A stretch of 64,000 nucleotides of DNA from Microbacterium sp. GTDB taxonomy: Bacteria; Actinomycetota; Actinomycetes; Actinomycetales; Microbacteriaceae. Under the pieces are notes generated by a model. It made no database searches. It worked only from the letters and a program-made list of their open reading frames with translations, and was not told the origin of the DNA. A program made the position numbers and the translations under genes. Within the stretch, counting starts at the first letter, position 1, and each line of letters begins with the position of its first letter. The stretch covers positions 1 through 64,000 of the forward strand of contig JAITLM010000086.1 in assembly GCA_031277885.1 (NCBI GenBank), written 5' to 3'. Of this stretch, positions 41,907 to 50,212 are shown in pieces.

Positions 41907-44342
41907 TCAGGCCGCGCGACGGCGGCGGACGGCGACCAGGGTCAGACCGGCGAGGAGCATCAGGACGCTCATCGCGATCGGGAAGGCCGGCGAGTCGCCG
42001 CCGGTCATCGCGAGGGATCCGCTCGTGGCGTCGGTCGTCTCATCGCAGGGCGTCTGCGCGCCGAGCGCGACGCGGAACGAGATCGGATCGAGCGCCGTGC
42101 CGGCCTCGTAGAACCCGGCGAACGCGGTCGCGCCCGCGCTGGTGAGGCTGGCACGAGCCCCCTGCACCGACACGCTCGATCCGGAGATCTCCGCAGAGCC
42201 GAAGGACAGATCGGCGAAGTGCACGGTTCCGCTCGTCGCCGGCTTGCCGGTGGTGTCGGTCGAGGTCACCTGCGCGTAGAGCGCGGCGGATCCGGATCCG
42301 TTGAGCACGATTGTCGGCGAGGCGAGCCGGACGTCGAGCAGTCCGTTGTGCCCGGTCGCAGTGATCGCGCCCGAGAAGACGATCCGGCCGCGCGCGCCGG
42401 AGTCCGTGTTCAGCGCTCCGCTGCTCGCGGAGAAGGATCCTCCGGAGAAGGCGCCCTTCGCGATCGGGCCCTCGACGTAGGAGCGGAAGCTCTGCTTGAG
42501 CCCCCAGTCGAGGCCACCGCCGTCGACCACCCGCGCGACGCAGGCCGGGATCGCCGGGCCGCTCTCCGCGGGGGTCGAGGGCGAGACCACCGGGGCCTCC
42601 GGGTTCGGCGCCGCACCGACGGTGAAGGCGCGGGTCAGGAATGCCGTTCCGGGTGCGGGCTGGACATCGCGGAAGACCCGCAGTTCGTGCGCACCGGCCG
42701 GGAAGCCGGCCGGGACCGTCCACGCCGCGCTCGCGACGCCGGAGGCGTCCGCGACGGCTCGGCCCGCATCGATCGGGTCGGAGTGCACCTCGAAGCGCAC
42801 GGCGTCGCCCTGCTTCAGCTCGGAGACCCGGAACGTGACGGTGTCGCCCGGGCGCGCCTGGACGCCGACGGGGAGGATGACCTCGGCCGTGGGCTGGGGC
42901 TCGGGCTGCACGGGACGGTCGCCGCGGAAGTCGAGCGGCACGCCGATCTCCTGAGCGGCGTTCTTCTGCCCGCCCGCGGCGTAGGTGTAGACGCCGTAGG
43001 AGCCGGTCGCGCCGTCGACGGGCTTGAGCGTCGTGCGCCAGGTGAAGGATCCATCGGAGGCGAGCTCCGCCCACTGCGCCCGCACCGTCTCGCGGTACTG
43101 CGCCGGGATCGCCTCGAGCGTCGCGACCGTCAGCGCCCATCCCTGGGTCGCGACCTTGCGCGTGGTCGAGGCGGCGCCCTGCGAAGGCCGCCAGTCCGCG
43201 CCGAAGCTGCCGAACACGACGTAGTCGCCCTGAGGAAGGTTCGCGGGGACGGGCACGCCGCGGCCCCCGACGTTCGCGGCAGGATCGAATCCGGTGCCCT
43301 TCACCACGATCTCATCGCCGGTGTAGAGCGGCGTCCGGCCGGCGGGAGTGACGCCGTCGGCGAGGAAGACCTGGACGGCCGGGGTGAACGTGCCCGGCTC
43401 TGGCTCGGTCGTGCGCCCGGTCACCGTCACGGTGACGATGTCGGACGCCGAGGACTGGAACGCGGCAGGGTCGGCCGGAGCGAAGCTCGCATGGATGGAG
43501 TGCGCTCCTGCGGTCAGGCCCGAAGCGGTCGTCGACGCGGCTCCGCCCGCCGCCGTTGCGGTCCCGATCACCTTGTCGCCGTCGCGGAAGGTCACCGTCC
43601 CCTCCGCGGCGGGCGAGACGGTGGCGGTCAGGACGGTGCTGCCGCCCTCGTCGAAGCGATCGGGCGCCGCGGCGAGCACCGTGGCGGTGGGGGCGGCAGG
43701 CGCCTGCACCGTCGCGGTCAGCGTGAGCGGATCCAGCGCCGTCCCGGCCGCGTAGAAGCCGCCGAAGGCCGCCGCGCCCTCCGCCGTGAGCGTGACGGCC
43801 GCGTTCGCCCAGGTGTAGGTCGTGCCGGAGACCTGCGGGGAGCCGAGGGCGACCGTCGCGAACTCCACGGCGTCGTGCGTGAAGAGCTCGCCGGGCTCGG
43901 TCGTGCTCTTGAACTCGCGTCCTGTGACGTCGAGCAGCAGCGTCGCCGCGCCGCCCGAGATCACGACCTGCGGGTGCGTGAACGTCAGATCCAGCGCGTT
44001 CACCCCGTTCATGGCATGACCGGTGAAGTGCACGCCGTCCCCCGCCCCGAACTCGACGGAGGCGGTGCCGAGGTCGGCGGAGGCGGTGCCGCCGCCCCCC
44101 GGCCAGTGGAAGCCCGCGCCGGTGGACCCGATGGTCTGCACCTGGCCGTGAGCGATCGGGCTCTTCACGTAGCCGACGAACGAGGACTTCACGCCCCAGT
44201 CCAGGGATGCCTCGGACAGCGTGCTGTCCGAGGGCGCTGCGGCGGCGGCCGCAGGCGCCAGAAGGGCGCCGACGGCGAGCGCCGCGGTGGTGACGAGGGT
44301 GAGCAGGGCTCTCGGCCTGCGCACGGGACTGATGGTGTTCAC
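41907..44342 (-). CDS. htaA: HtaA-type heme-binding cell-wall protein (two HtaA domains)
   Basis: 811 residues. After a signal peptide (about 1-36) come HtaA domain 1 (about 44-225, LDWGVKSSFVGYVKSPIAHG), an Ig-like Big_3-type domain (about 235-320), and a central beta-rich segment (about 330-480). HtaA domain 2 (about 610-765, LDWGLKQSFRSYVEGPIAKG) follows. The C-terminus is LAMTGG, a hydrophobic helix and RRRR. LAxTG is the motif used by class E sortases of actinobacteria, so the protein is probably covalently wall-linked. It would pass heme to the single-domain HtaA protein and HmuT. An IdeR-like box lies about 75 nt upstream of the ATG. Confidence 0.92.
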   Translation of the reverse strand: MNTISPVRRPRALLTLVTTAALAVGALLAPAAAAAAPSDSTLSEASLDWGVKSSFVGYVKSPIAHGQVQTIGSTGAGFHWPGGGGTASADLGTASVEFGAGDGVHFTGHAMNGVNALDLTFTHPQVVISGGAATLLLDVTGREFKSTTEPGELFTHDAVEFATVALGSPQVSGTTYTWANAAVTLTAEGAAAFGGFYAAGTALDPLTLTATVQAPAAPTATVLAAAPDRFDEGGSTVLTATVSPAAEGTVTFRDGDKVIGTATAAGGAASTTASGLTAGAHSIHASFAPADPAAFQSSASDIVTVTVTGRTTEPEPGTFTPAVQVFLADGVTPAGRTPLYTGDEIVVKGTGFDPAANVGGRGVPVPANLPQGDYVVFGSFGADWRPSQGAASTTRKVATQGWALTVATLEAIPAQYRETVRAQWAELASDGSFTWRTTLKPVDGATGSYGVYTYAAGGQKNAAQEIGVPLDFRGDRPVQPEPQPTAEVILPVGVQARPGDTVTFRVSELKQGDAVRFEVHSDPIDAGRAVADASGVASAAWTVPAGFPAGAHELRVFRDVQPAPGTAFLTRAFTVGAAPNPEAPVVSPSTPAESGPAIPACVARVVDGGGLDWGLKQSFRSYVEGPIAKGAFSGGSFSASSGALNTDSGARGRIVFSGAITATGHNGLLDVRLASPTIVLNGSGSAALYAQVTSTDTTGKPATSGTVHFADLSFGSAEISGSSVSVQGARASLTSAGATAFAGFYEAGTALDPISFRVALGAQTPCDETTDATSGSLAMTGGDSPAFPIAMSVLMLLAGLTLVAVRRRRAA

Positions 44343-44415
44343 GACGGACTGTTCTCCTCACAGGAGGTCGATCTCGGGCCGATGGGGAATGGTTCAGCAG
44401 ATTCTCAACCTTTAC

Positions 44416-44434
44416 TTAGGTTAGCCTCACCTAA
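44416..44434 (-). promoter_or_regulatory. IdeR/DtxR iron box upstream of htaA
   Basis: TTAGGTTAGCCTCACCTAA matches the 19-bp DtxR/IdeR consensus at 18 positions. It lies upstream of the minus-strand HtaA genes. Confidence 0.88.
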
Positions 44435-44452
44435 TCTGTCCGTGCAAACACG

Positions 44453-44480
44453 AAGCCCCCGGCGGTCAGGCCGGGGGCTT
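44453..44480 (-). terminator. Rho-independent-type terminator of the heme oxygenase gene
   Basis: AAGCCCCCGGC (44453-44463) and GCCGGGGGCTT (44470-44480) are exact reverse complements with a 6-nt loop. On the minus strand the stem is followed by CGTGTTTGC, a weak T-rich stretch. Confidence 0.85.
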
Positions 44481-44506
44481 GGTGAAGAGCGCGAGTCGGG
44501 TTCGCG

Positions 44507-45490
44507 TCAGGCGGGAAGTCGTGCCGCCCCGAGATCGAGGAACACCTGCGTGTTGAACCGGTACGCCGCCCGCACCTCGTCGAGCATCCGCCCCTGCTCG
44601 TCGGCGCTCAACCGCTCTCCGAGCGCGTCCAGCACCCGGCGATACGAGTCCTTGAACACGGCGGGGTCGCCCACGGCAGTGAAGTCGTAGAACGACACAC
44701 CGGCACCATCGAGGTCGAATCGCCCCGCGACGCGTCGCGCGATCGCCTGACCACCGGACAGGTCTCCGAGATAGCGCGTGTAGTGGTGGGCGACGACGCC
44801 CGCGAGCCACCCCTCGGCGGCGAGTTCGCGGATCCGCGCGGCGTAGGCCTCGGTCGCCGGCACCGGCCTGATCTCGGCGCGCCAGTCCGCTCCGAGCAGA
44901 CGGACGAGATCGCGCTCGAGCGCGACCACCCGCCCCAGCCCTTCGGGGTGCAGCGCCGCGAGGAGCGGATCGGCGGCGAGGAGCCGGGCCGCGTCGTCGA
45001 GCGCCTCGTAGAGGAACCAGTGCTGAGCCGCCAGCTCGGCGTACTCCCGCACACCGCTGCGGCCGCGCATGATGTCCGTCATGAACGTGGCGCCCTCGCT
45101 GTCTCCGTGGTCGGTCCACGTCGCCTCGCGAAGTCGGCGGGCGAACCCGTCGGGAGCCCCCTCCCCTGCGGCGTGCCCGTGCGGCGGCGCCGCATGCTCC
45201 TCGCGCGCCGGCACGCCGAGGCGCTCGCACGCCGCACGGTAGAGCATCACCACGGCGCGGCGGATCTGCGGACGCTCGGAGAGCGGAGCACCCGGCCAGG
45301 GCACGATGAGCTCGTGGTCACCGTCCGCATCCGAGACCCGCCAGCGGCCCGCCGCCGCATCGAGCCCGATCATCGTCGCCGACGCCGCTCCGGGATATCC
45401 CCAGGCACGCGCGATCAGAACGTTGTCGCCGGCGTGGTCGCCGTTCATGTGGGCGGTCACCGCCGCGACGACGGCATCATCGAAAGACAT
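44507..45490 (-). CDS. hmuO: DUF2470-heme oxygenase fusion
   Basis: 327 residues. The N-terminal about 90 residues are a DUF2470 (HugZ-type C-domain-like) module, with VAAVTAHMNGDHAGDNVLIA. A linker with His residues follows. The remainder is a biliverdin-producing heme oxygenase. H128 in REATWTDHGDSEGATF aligns with the proximal heme ligand, and the distal helix has YLGDLSGGQAIARR with the flexible glycines. The enzyme opens imported heme and releases iron. AAGGAGA precedes the ATG. An IdeR-like dyad overlaps the upstream region. The fusion of the two heme-handling folds in one chain is notable. Confidence 0.93.
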   Translation of the reverse strand: MSFDDAVVAAVTAHMNGDHAGDNVLIARAWGYPGAASATMIGLDAAAGRWRVSDADGDHELIVPWPGAPLSERPQIRRAVVMLYRAACERLGVPAREEHAAPPHGHAAGEGAPDGFARRLREATWTDHGDSEGATFMTDIMRGRSGVREYAELAAQHWFLYEALDDAARLLAADPLLAALHPEGLGRVVALERDLVRLLGADWRAEIRPVPATEAYAARIRELAAEGWLAGVVAHHYTRYLGDLSGGQAIARRVAGRFDLDGAGVSFYDFTAVGDPAVFKDSYRRVLDALGERLSADEQGRMLDEVRAAYRFNTQVFLDLGAARLPA

Positions 45491-45500
45491 GGCGTTCTCC

Positions 45501-45523
45501 TTGGTTAGGTAAGGCTAACCAAT
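45501..45523 (-). promoter_or_regulatory. IdeR/DtxR-like iron box upstream of the heme oxygenase
   Basis: TTAGGTAAGGCTAACCAAT (45505-45523) matches the consensus at 16 of 19 positions. It lies within a 22-bp dyad with perfect TTGGTTAG/CTAACCAA arms (45501-45522). Confidence 0.78.
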
Positions 45524-45584
45524 TCAACCACGGATGCTCTGCGATCACAGCGCCACCTCGTCGGGCCTCCCCGGCTCAGCGCCG

Positions 45585-47561
45585 TCAGGTCGGCACGCGC
45601 AAGGCGCGGACGACGTGCGTCAGCGTGAGCGTCGGCACATAGGTGCGCAGCAGTGCGGGGCCGATCCGGGGAAGCTGGAGCGGCTGCGGGTAGCTCATCC
45701 AGAGCGGTTCATGCCGTGCCCCGAACTTGGCTTTGAAGCGCTCGAGGGACGCGAATCCGTAGCTGGGCTCCAGCAGCAGCGACATCCGGCGGGACATCCA
45801 GCCGATCTGCTGCCCTTCGTGCGGTGCCAGCGGGGTTCCGGAGAGACCGATTCTCCGAAGTCCGTCCTCCGCCGCCTGGCGGACCGTCGAGACGATCGCG
45901 AACTCCATCGCGCCGGGCATCGCTCCGCGATCGCGACGCATGACATCGAGCGTCCACCCGATGAGTTCGCCGTCTCGATGAAGGGGAAGCCAGCTCGTCA
46001 CGACCTGCACGCGACCGTCCGCTCCGATCGCGAGCATCAGGCGCACCGCGGGATCGGTCAGCTCTGCGAGCCCGCCGAGGGTGAAGCCCATCTCGGGCAG
46101 GCGCTTGCCGTCGACCCAGGCCGTGCAGAGCGCATCGACCTGCGCACGGATCGCGGGCGCGCTGTCCGCGTAGGAGGTCCACGCCGCCGTGAGGCCCTCG
46201 CGATCGGCTCTGTTGACCGCCGTGCGGAGATCCTGCCTGCGCTTGCCGCTGAGCGTGAACCCGTCCACGTCGAGGACCGCGTCCGTGCCGACGGCGATGC
46301 GCGCCCAGCCCTGCCCCTGCAGCGTCGTCGCCGCCTCGTCATGGATGCTGTAGAACACCGGCGTCCAGCCCCGCGATTCGCAGAACTCGGCGAACGAACG
46401 CAGCGCACGGGGCGGGTCGTCGGAGATCGGATCCCCGACGGTGAAGGCGATTCCGTCGCGGACGCGGTAGGCGACCGCCGCCCCGTCCTCCCCGAACCAC
46501 AGCGAGTTGCCCGCCCAGGTGGCCATGTGCGCGAACGTCGAGTCCCCCGACCGCCTCAATGCCGCGTGCAGCCGCCGGCGGTCAAGGTCCGTCACGGGAG
46601 GGGCCGGCCGACGGATGACCTTGCGCGCCCCCAGCGCCAGGAGCAGGACGGCCAGAGCGGGAAGGCCCCCCGACAGCAGCAGCACGACCTGCCATTCGGT
46701 CTCCGCCGCCGTGACGCCCTGCCAGACGAACCCGCCGTCGAGGATCGGACGCACGATCAACTCGATCGCGGTGACCACGGCGACCGCGGCGAGAGCGGCG
46801 CCGCCCAGGACGACGCCGAGCATCCGGCCCCGCATGATGAGCGCCGCGCTCACGGCGAGCAGCAGGGCCGCCACCGGCGCCGCGCTCGCGTCGACGACGG
46901 CGCCGGTCCAGGCCAGCACCCCCGTGGCGTTGGGAACGACCGACCCCAGCGCCAGCGCGCTCGCCACGACCACCAGCACCGCCGCCAGGGCGCTGCGCCA
47001 GCGCGTCTGCACGCTAGGCCGCCAGCCCGTGCCGGGAACCGCCGGACGGCCGATCATCGCCACCAGTCCTGCGGCGAGCACGGCGAAGACCCGCGCCACA
47101 TCGGATGCATGACCCGACAGCAGCAGCAATGTGACGACGCCCGTTCCGACGATCCAGCGCAGAGTGCGTCGAGTCGCCGGCCTGAGCCGGCTGGACACCG
47201 CGAACAGCAGAGCCGCGCTGGTCACCGACGGCGTCCACGCCTGATAGCTCAGCGCCTCCTGGGACATCGGCTCGCCGAGGACGGCGGCCGCCGCCAGCAC
47301 GCCCCATGCGGCCACGACTCCCGCGGCGGTCGCTGCGGTCGCGACGCTGAGCGCCCATCGGGTGCTCACCCATCGCTCCGCCAACGCGACCGACACGAGA
47401 AGCAGGATCCAGGACAGAACGCTGAAGTGCGCGCCCTTGAGCTCCACTTCGCTCGCCCAGGTGGCTCTGGCGACGACCGCGCCCAGCGCCGCGGCGGAGA
47501 GGGCCAGCGACAGCGGGTAGCGCAGAGAACCCCTGGCGAGACGAGACAGAACATGGCGCAT
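45585..47561 (-). CDS. Lysyl-phosphatidylglycerol synthase-like protein (DUF2156)
   Basis: About 658 residues. The N-terminal half has multiple transmembrane helices. The C-terminal half (about 300-630) is the DUF2156 acyltransferase fold of MprF/LysX-type aminoacyl-phosphatidylglycerol synthases, with DSTFAHMATWAGNSLWFGED, SGKRRQDLRTAVNRADREGL and DVMRRDRGAMPGAMEFAIVS. Such enzymes add lysine from Lys-tRNA to phosphatidylglycerol and reduce the negative charge of the membrane, which protects against cationic peptides. The start is uncertain: the ATG at 47561 lies before TM1 but has a weak ribosome binding site, and in-frame ATGs occur at 47621 and 47666. Confidence 0.82.
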   Translation of the reverse strand: MRHVLSRLARGSLRYPLSLALSAAALGAVVARATWASEVELKGAHFSVLSWILLLVSVALAERWVSTRWALSVATAATAAGVVAAWGVLAAAAVLGEPMSQEALSYQAWTPSVTSAALLFAVSSRLRPATRRTLRWIVGTGVVTLLLLSGHASDVARVFAVLAAGLVAMIGRPAVPGTGWRPSVQTRWRSALAAVLVVVASALALGSVVPNATGVLAWTGAVVDASAAPVAALLLAVSAALIMRGRMLGVVLGGAALAAVAVVTAIELIVRPILDGGFVWQGVTAAETEWQVVLLLSGGLPALAVLLLALGARKVIRRPAPPVTDLDRRRLHAALRRSGDSTFAHMATWAGNSLWFGEDGAAVAYRVRDGIAFTVGDPISDDPPRALRSFAEFCESRGWTPVFYSIHDEAATTLQGQGWARIAVGTDAVLDVDGFTLSGKRRQDLRTAVNRADREGLTAAWTSYADSAPAIRAQVDALCTAWVDGKRLPEMGFTLGGLAELTDPAVRLMLAIGADGRVQVVTSWLPLHRDGELIGWTLDVMRRDRGAMPGAMEFAIVSTVRQAAEDGLRRIGLSGTPLAPHEGQQIGWMSRRMSLLLEPSYGFASLERFKAKFGARHEPLWMSYPQPLQLPRIGPALLRTYVPTLTLTHVVRALRVPT

Positions 47562-47713
47562 GAGACCAGTCCATCGAGTGCCCCGCCGGGAGTCGTCACC
47601 CGATCGGCGTATCCGCATCCGTCGATCGGCGGGGATCGGGTCCGTCTGGCGGCGGTGATCGGACATCGACGCGCCGCTGTGCCCTAGCGTTCTTGAGAGG
47701 AGAGAGGAATCCC

Positions 47714-48375
47714 ATGATCCGTGTCGTGATCGTCGACGACGAGGCCCTCGTTCGCAGAGGGTTCTCGATGATCCTGAACGCCACCGACGACATCCGCGTC
47801 GTCGGCACCGCGTCCGGCATCGAAGCGCTCGATGTGATCAAGGCGGAGAGACCCGATGTGCTGCTGCTCGACATCAGAATGCCCCAGGTCGACGGGCTGA
47901 CCCTGCTGAGCATCGTCTCGACCCTGCCGGAGCGCCCCGCCGTGGCGATGCTCACGACCTTCGACGCCGACGAGTACATCCTGACCGCCCTCGGCTCCGG
48001 CGCCTCCGGATTCCTCTTGAAGGACACCGAGCCCGAGCAGCTCGGCCAGTACGTGCGGGCGCTGGCGGCCGGAGGGGTCGTGCTGTCCTCGCGAGCCTCC
48101 CGCACCCTGCTGAACGCGCACCCCGGTCCGACGGCCGAGCTCGATGAGGAGGCCGAGCGCGTCTCGATGCTGACCGATCGTGAGAGACAGGTGCTGAGGC
48201 TCGTCGCCGAGGGCCTCTCCAACGCCGACATCGGCGCTCGCCTCTACCTCGGCGCCGGAACCGTCAAGGACCACGTCAGCGCGATCCTCGCCAAGCTGGG
48301 TGTCACGAGCCGGTGCAGGCGGCACTCGCCGCGCAGCGCGCCGGCCTGCTCGACGAACGGCCCTCGGATCGGTGA
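47714..48375 (+). pseudogene. NarL/LuxR-type response regulator, frameshifted near its C-terminus
   Basis: The receiver domain (phospho-acceptor D53 in LLLDIRMPQ) and most of the LuxR helix-turn-helix ([20 protein letters not shown], then [20 protein letters not shown]) are intact. After AGC CGG at 48308-48313 the frame is wrong. Reading from G48313 restores the normal ending [20 protein letters not shown] with a stop at 48373-48375, which overlaps the GTG of the kinase. One base is therefore missing near 48311-48313. Left uncorrected, the frame runs to 48859 as nonsense inside the kinase gene. This could be a real mutation or a sequencing error. The ATG at 47714 follows AGAGAGGA. Confidence 0.85.
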
Positions 48376-49487
48376 ACCTCCTCCTGGCGGCGTGGCGCCG
48401 CATACCTCCCTGGGTGACGGACCTCCTCGCGGTCGCCATCGCCATCGCCGACTCCTTCCTCACCTATGCGGACGACGGGCCGCTCGCCGTGGGCACGATC
48501 GCGCTCGCCTGCGCCGCCCTGCTGATCCGCCGCCGGTGGCCGCTGATCGCGTTCGCGCTGACCCTGCCGGCCGCGCTCATCGCGAACATCCTCGCCGCGC
48601 CGATCATCGCCCTCCTCGCGCTCTCCAGCCGCACCCGCCGGCGGTGGCTGCTGTTCCTCTGCGGAGCGCTGTTCGCGGCTTCCGAGGCCATCGGCTGGCC
48701 CCTCACGAACCTGCTCACCGCCGACCAGAACTGGACGGCCGTGACGTTCATCTATCAGCTCGCCACCGCCGCCGCTCCGATCCTGCTCGGCCAGCTGACG
48801 CTCGCGGCATCCGATCTTCGGGCCAGGATCGCCGAGATCGAGGCGACCAGGCAGCATGAACGGGAGCTGTATGCGCAGAGCCTGCTGACGCAGGAGCGCA
48901 ACCAGCTCGCCCGCGAGATGCACGACGTGGTCTCGCACCAGGTGAGCCTGATCTCGGTCCAGGCGGGCGCCCTGCAGGTGACGGCTGCGGATGCGGAGGT
49001 GCGAGGCGCCGCCAGCTCCATCCGGCGGATGGCCGCCACGACGCTCGACGAGCTGCGCTCGATGGTGACCCTGCTGCGCGCCGCCGGCACGCGCAGCCCC
49101 GGTCTGGCACCGCAACCCACCATCGCCGACCTGACCGACCTCATCGCAGCGAGCGGCCTGCCTGTCACGACCACGGGAGAGCTCCCGCCGGATCTCCCCT
49201 CCGCCGCACAGCGCGCTGTGTACCGAACGGTCCAGGAGGCGCTGACGAACATCCGCAAACACGCGCCCGGATCCGCGATCCTCGTGCAGCTCTGGTCGGA
49301 CGACCGATCCTGCGGAGTCGTCATCGGCAATTCCCGCCCCTCGGAGCCGCCGTTGGATCTTCCCAGCGCCCGGCTCGGGCTCCTGGGACTCCGGGAGCGC
49401 GCGGAACTGCTCGACGGAACCCTCATCGCCGGGACCGCCGGGGACGGGTTCGAGGTGCGTCTCACTCTTCCCCGCTCCCCCGCCTGA
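48372..49487 (+). CDS. Sensor histidine kinase, NarL-partner type
   Basis: 371 residues. Several transmembrane helices (about 1-135) are followed by a HisKA_3 dimerisation domain with H184 in [16 protein letters not shown]. The HATPase domain has [20 protein letters not shown] (N-box) and [20 protein letters not shown] (G-box). The start GTG overlaps the stop of the restored response-regulator frame by 3 of 4 bases (GTGA), the usual coupling in such pairs. The stimulus is unknown; the short extracytoplasmic loops suggest sensing within the membrane. Confidence 0.93.
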   Translation: MNLLLAAWRRIPPWVTDLLAVAIAIADSFLTYADDGPLAVGTIALACAALLIRRRWPLIAFALTLPAALIANILAAPIIALLALSSRTRRRWLLFLCGALFAASEAIGWPLTNLLTADQNWTAVTFIYQLATAAAPILLGQLTLAASDLRARIAEIEATRQHERELYAQSLLTQERNQLAREMHDVVSHQVSLISVQAGALQVTAADAEVRGAASSIRRMAATTLDELRSMVTLLRAAGTRSPGLAPQPTIADLTDLIAASGLPVTTTGELPPDLPSAAQRAVYRTVQEALTNIRKHAPGSAILVQLWSDDRSCGVVIGNSRPSEPPLDLPSARLGLLGLRERAELLDGTLIAGTAGDGFEVRLTLPRSPA

Positions 49488-49612
49488 CCCGCCGACCGGG
49501 CAGGCGCTTCCCACCACCTGGCGGATCCGTTCTCCCTTCCCCGCGCAGAGCATGGGCATGTCCACACGATCGACGTCGATGAACGATCCATCGCCGTGAG
49601 AAGGGAACCCTC

Positions 49613-50104
49613 ATGCAGACCTCCGATGCGCGCCTGATCATCGACCTTGCGGACGCCGTCCGCAATGCCGCCCCGATCCAGAAGGATCCCGAGGCCGCGC
49701 AGCTGATCTCGCAATTGGTCGGCTCTCAGCCCGATGCGCTCTACTTCCTCGTGCAGACGGTCCTGCTCCAGAAGGAGGCGCTCGCCGCACAGCAGGCTCA
49801 GCCCGCCCCCGCGACCGGCGCCTCCTCTGCCGCGCCCGCGGCACCTCCCGCGCCGCCCCGGTCCGAGGAGCAGCGCGGACGGTGGGGCGGGCTGTTCGGC
49901 TCGCGTCGGCAGTCCGCCCCGGATGGCGGGGCCGCAGGAGGCAGCTTCCTCAAGACGGCAGCGGCGGGAGCGGCCGGCGTCGCGGGCGGGGTGCTGCTCG
50001 CCCAGGGGATCTCCGGCCTCCTCTCCGCCCCGCAGGACCAGCACCGCGCGGAAGACGACGAGGACGACTTTGACGGGGACGACGACGGCTGGGATTCGTT
50101 CTGA
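49613..50104 (+). CDS. DUF2076 protein
   Basis: 163 residues. An N-terminal helical region (DADAVRN, then DALYFLVQTVLLQKEALAAQ) and a low-complexity Pro/Ala middle precede a Gly/Ala-rich hydrophobic stretch (TAAAGAAGVAGGVLLAQGIS) and a very acidic end (EDDEDDFDGDDDGWDSF). This order matches DUF2076, whose members are described as periplasmic ligand-binding sensor-like, without proven function. AGAAGGGA precedes the ATG. It lies alone between the two-component pair and an esterase. Confidence 0.8.
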   Translation: MQTSDARLIIDLADAVRNAAPIQKDPEAAQLISQLVGSQPDALYFLVQTVLLQKEALAAQQAQPAPATGASSAAPAAPPAPPRSEEQRGRWGGLFGSRRQSAPDGGAAGGSFLKTAAAGAAGVAGGVLLAQGISGLLSAPQDQHRAEDDEDDFDGDDDGWDSF

Positions 50105-50117
50105 TCCGATGGGTGCG

Positions 50118-50156
50118 CCCCCCGATCGGGGGTGCACCCACCCCCCGATCGGGGGG
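50118..50156. repeat. Two tandem GC-rich palindromes
   Basis: CCCCCGATCGGGGG (50119-50132) and CCCCCCGATCGGGGGG (50141-50156) are perfect palindromes separated by 8 nt (TGCACCCA). They follow the DUF2076 stop by about 15 nt, so they may terminate transcription. The repeated palindrome is unusual for a terminator. Confidence 0.8.
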
Positions 50157-50212
50157 TCGCGCACCGAGGATCCCCGGGTGCGTTCGGGGTCGCGGCTCGC
50201 GAGGATCGGACG

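Noticed and set aside
41694..44690. 998-codon plus-strand frame opposite the HtaA genes
   Set aside because: It covers signal peptides, domains and the iron box of the opposite genes; the composition is that of an antisense shadow.
48308..48318. Programmed -1 frameshifting in the response regulator
   Set aside because: There is no slippery heptamer at the junction; a missing base explains the data more simply.
47714..48859. Response regulator with a long unusual C-terminal extension
   Set aside because: The extra residues are the kinase gene read in the wrong frame, and the normal ending exists in the neighbouring frame.
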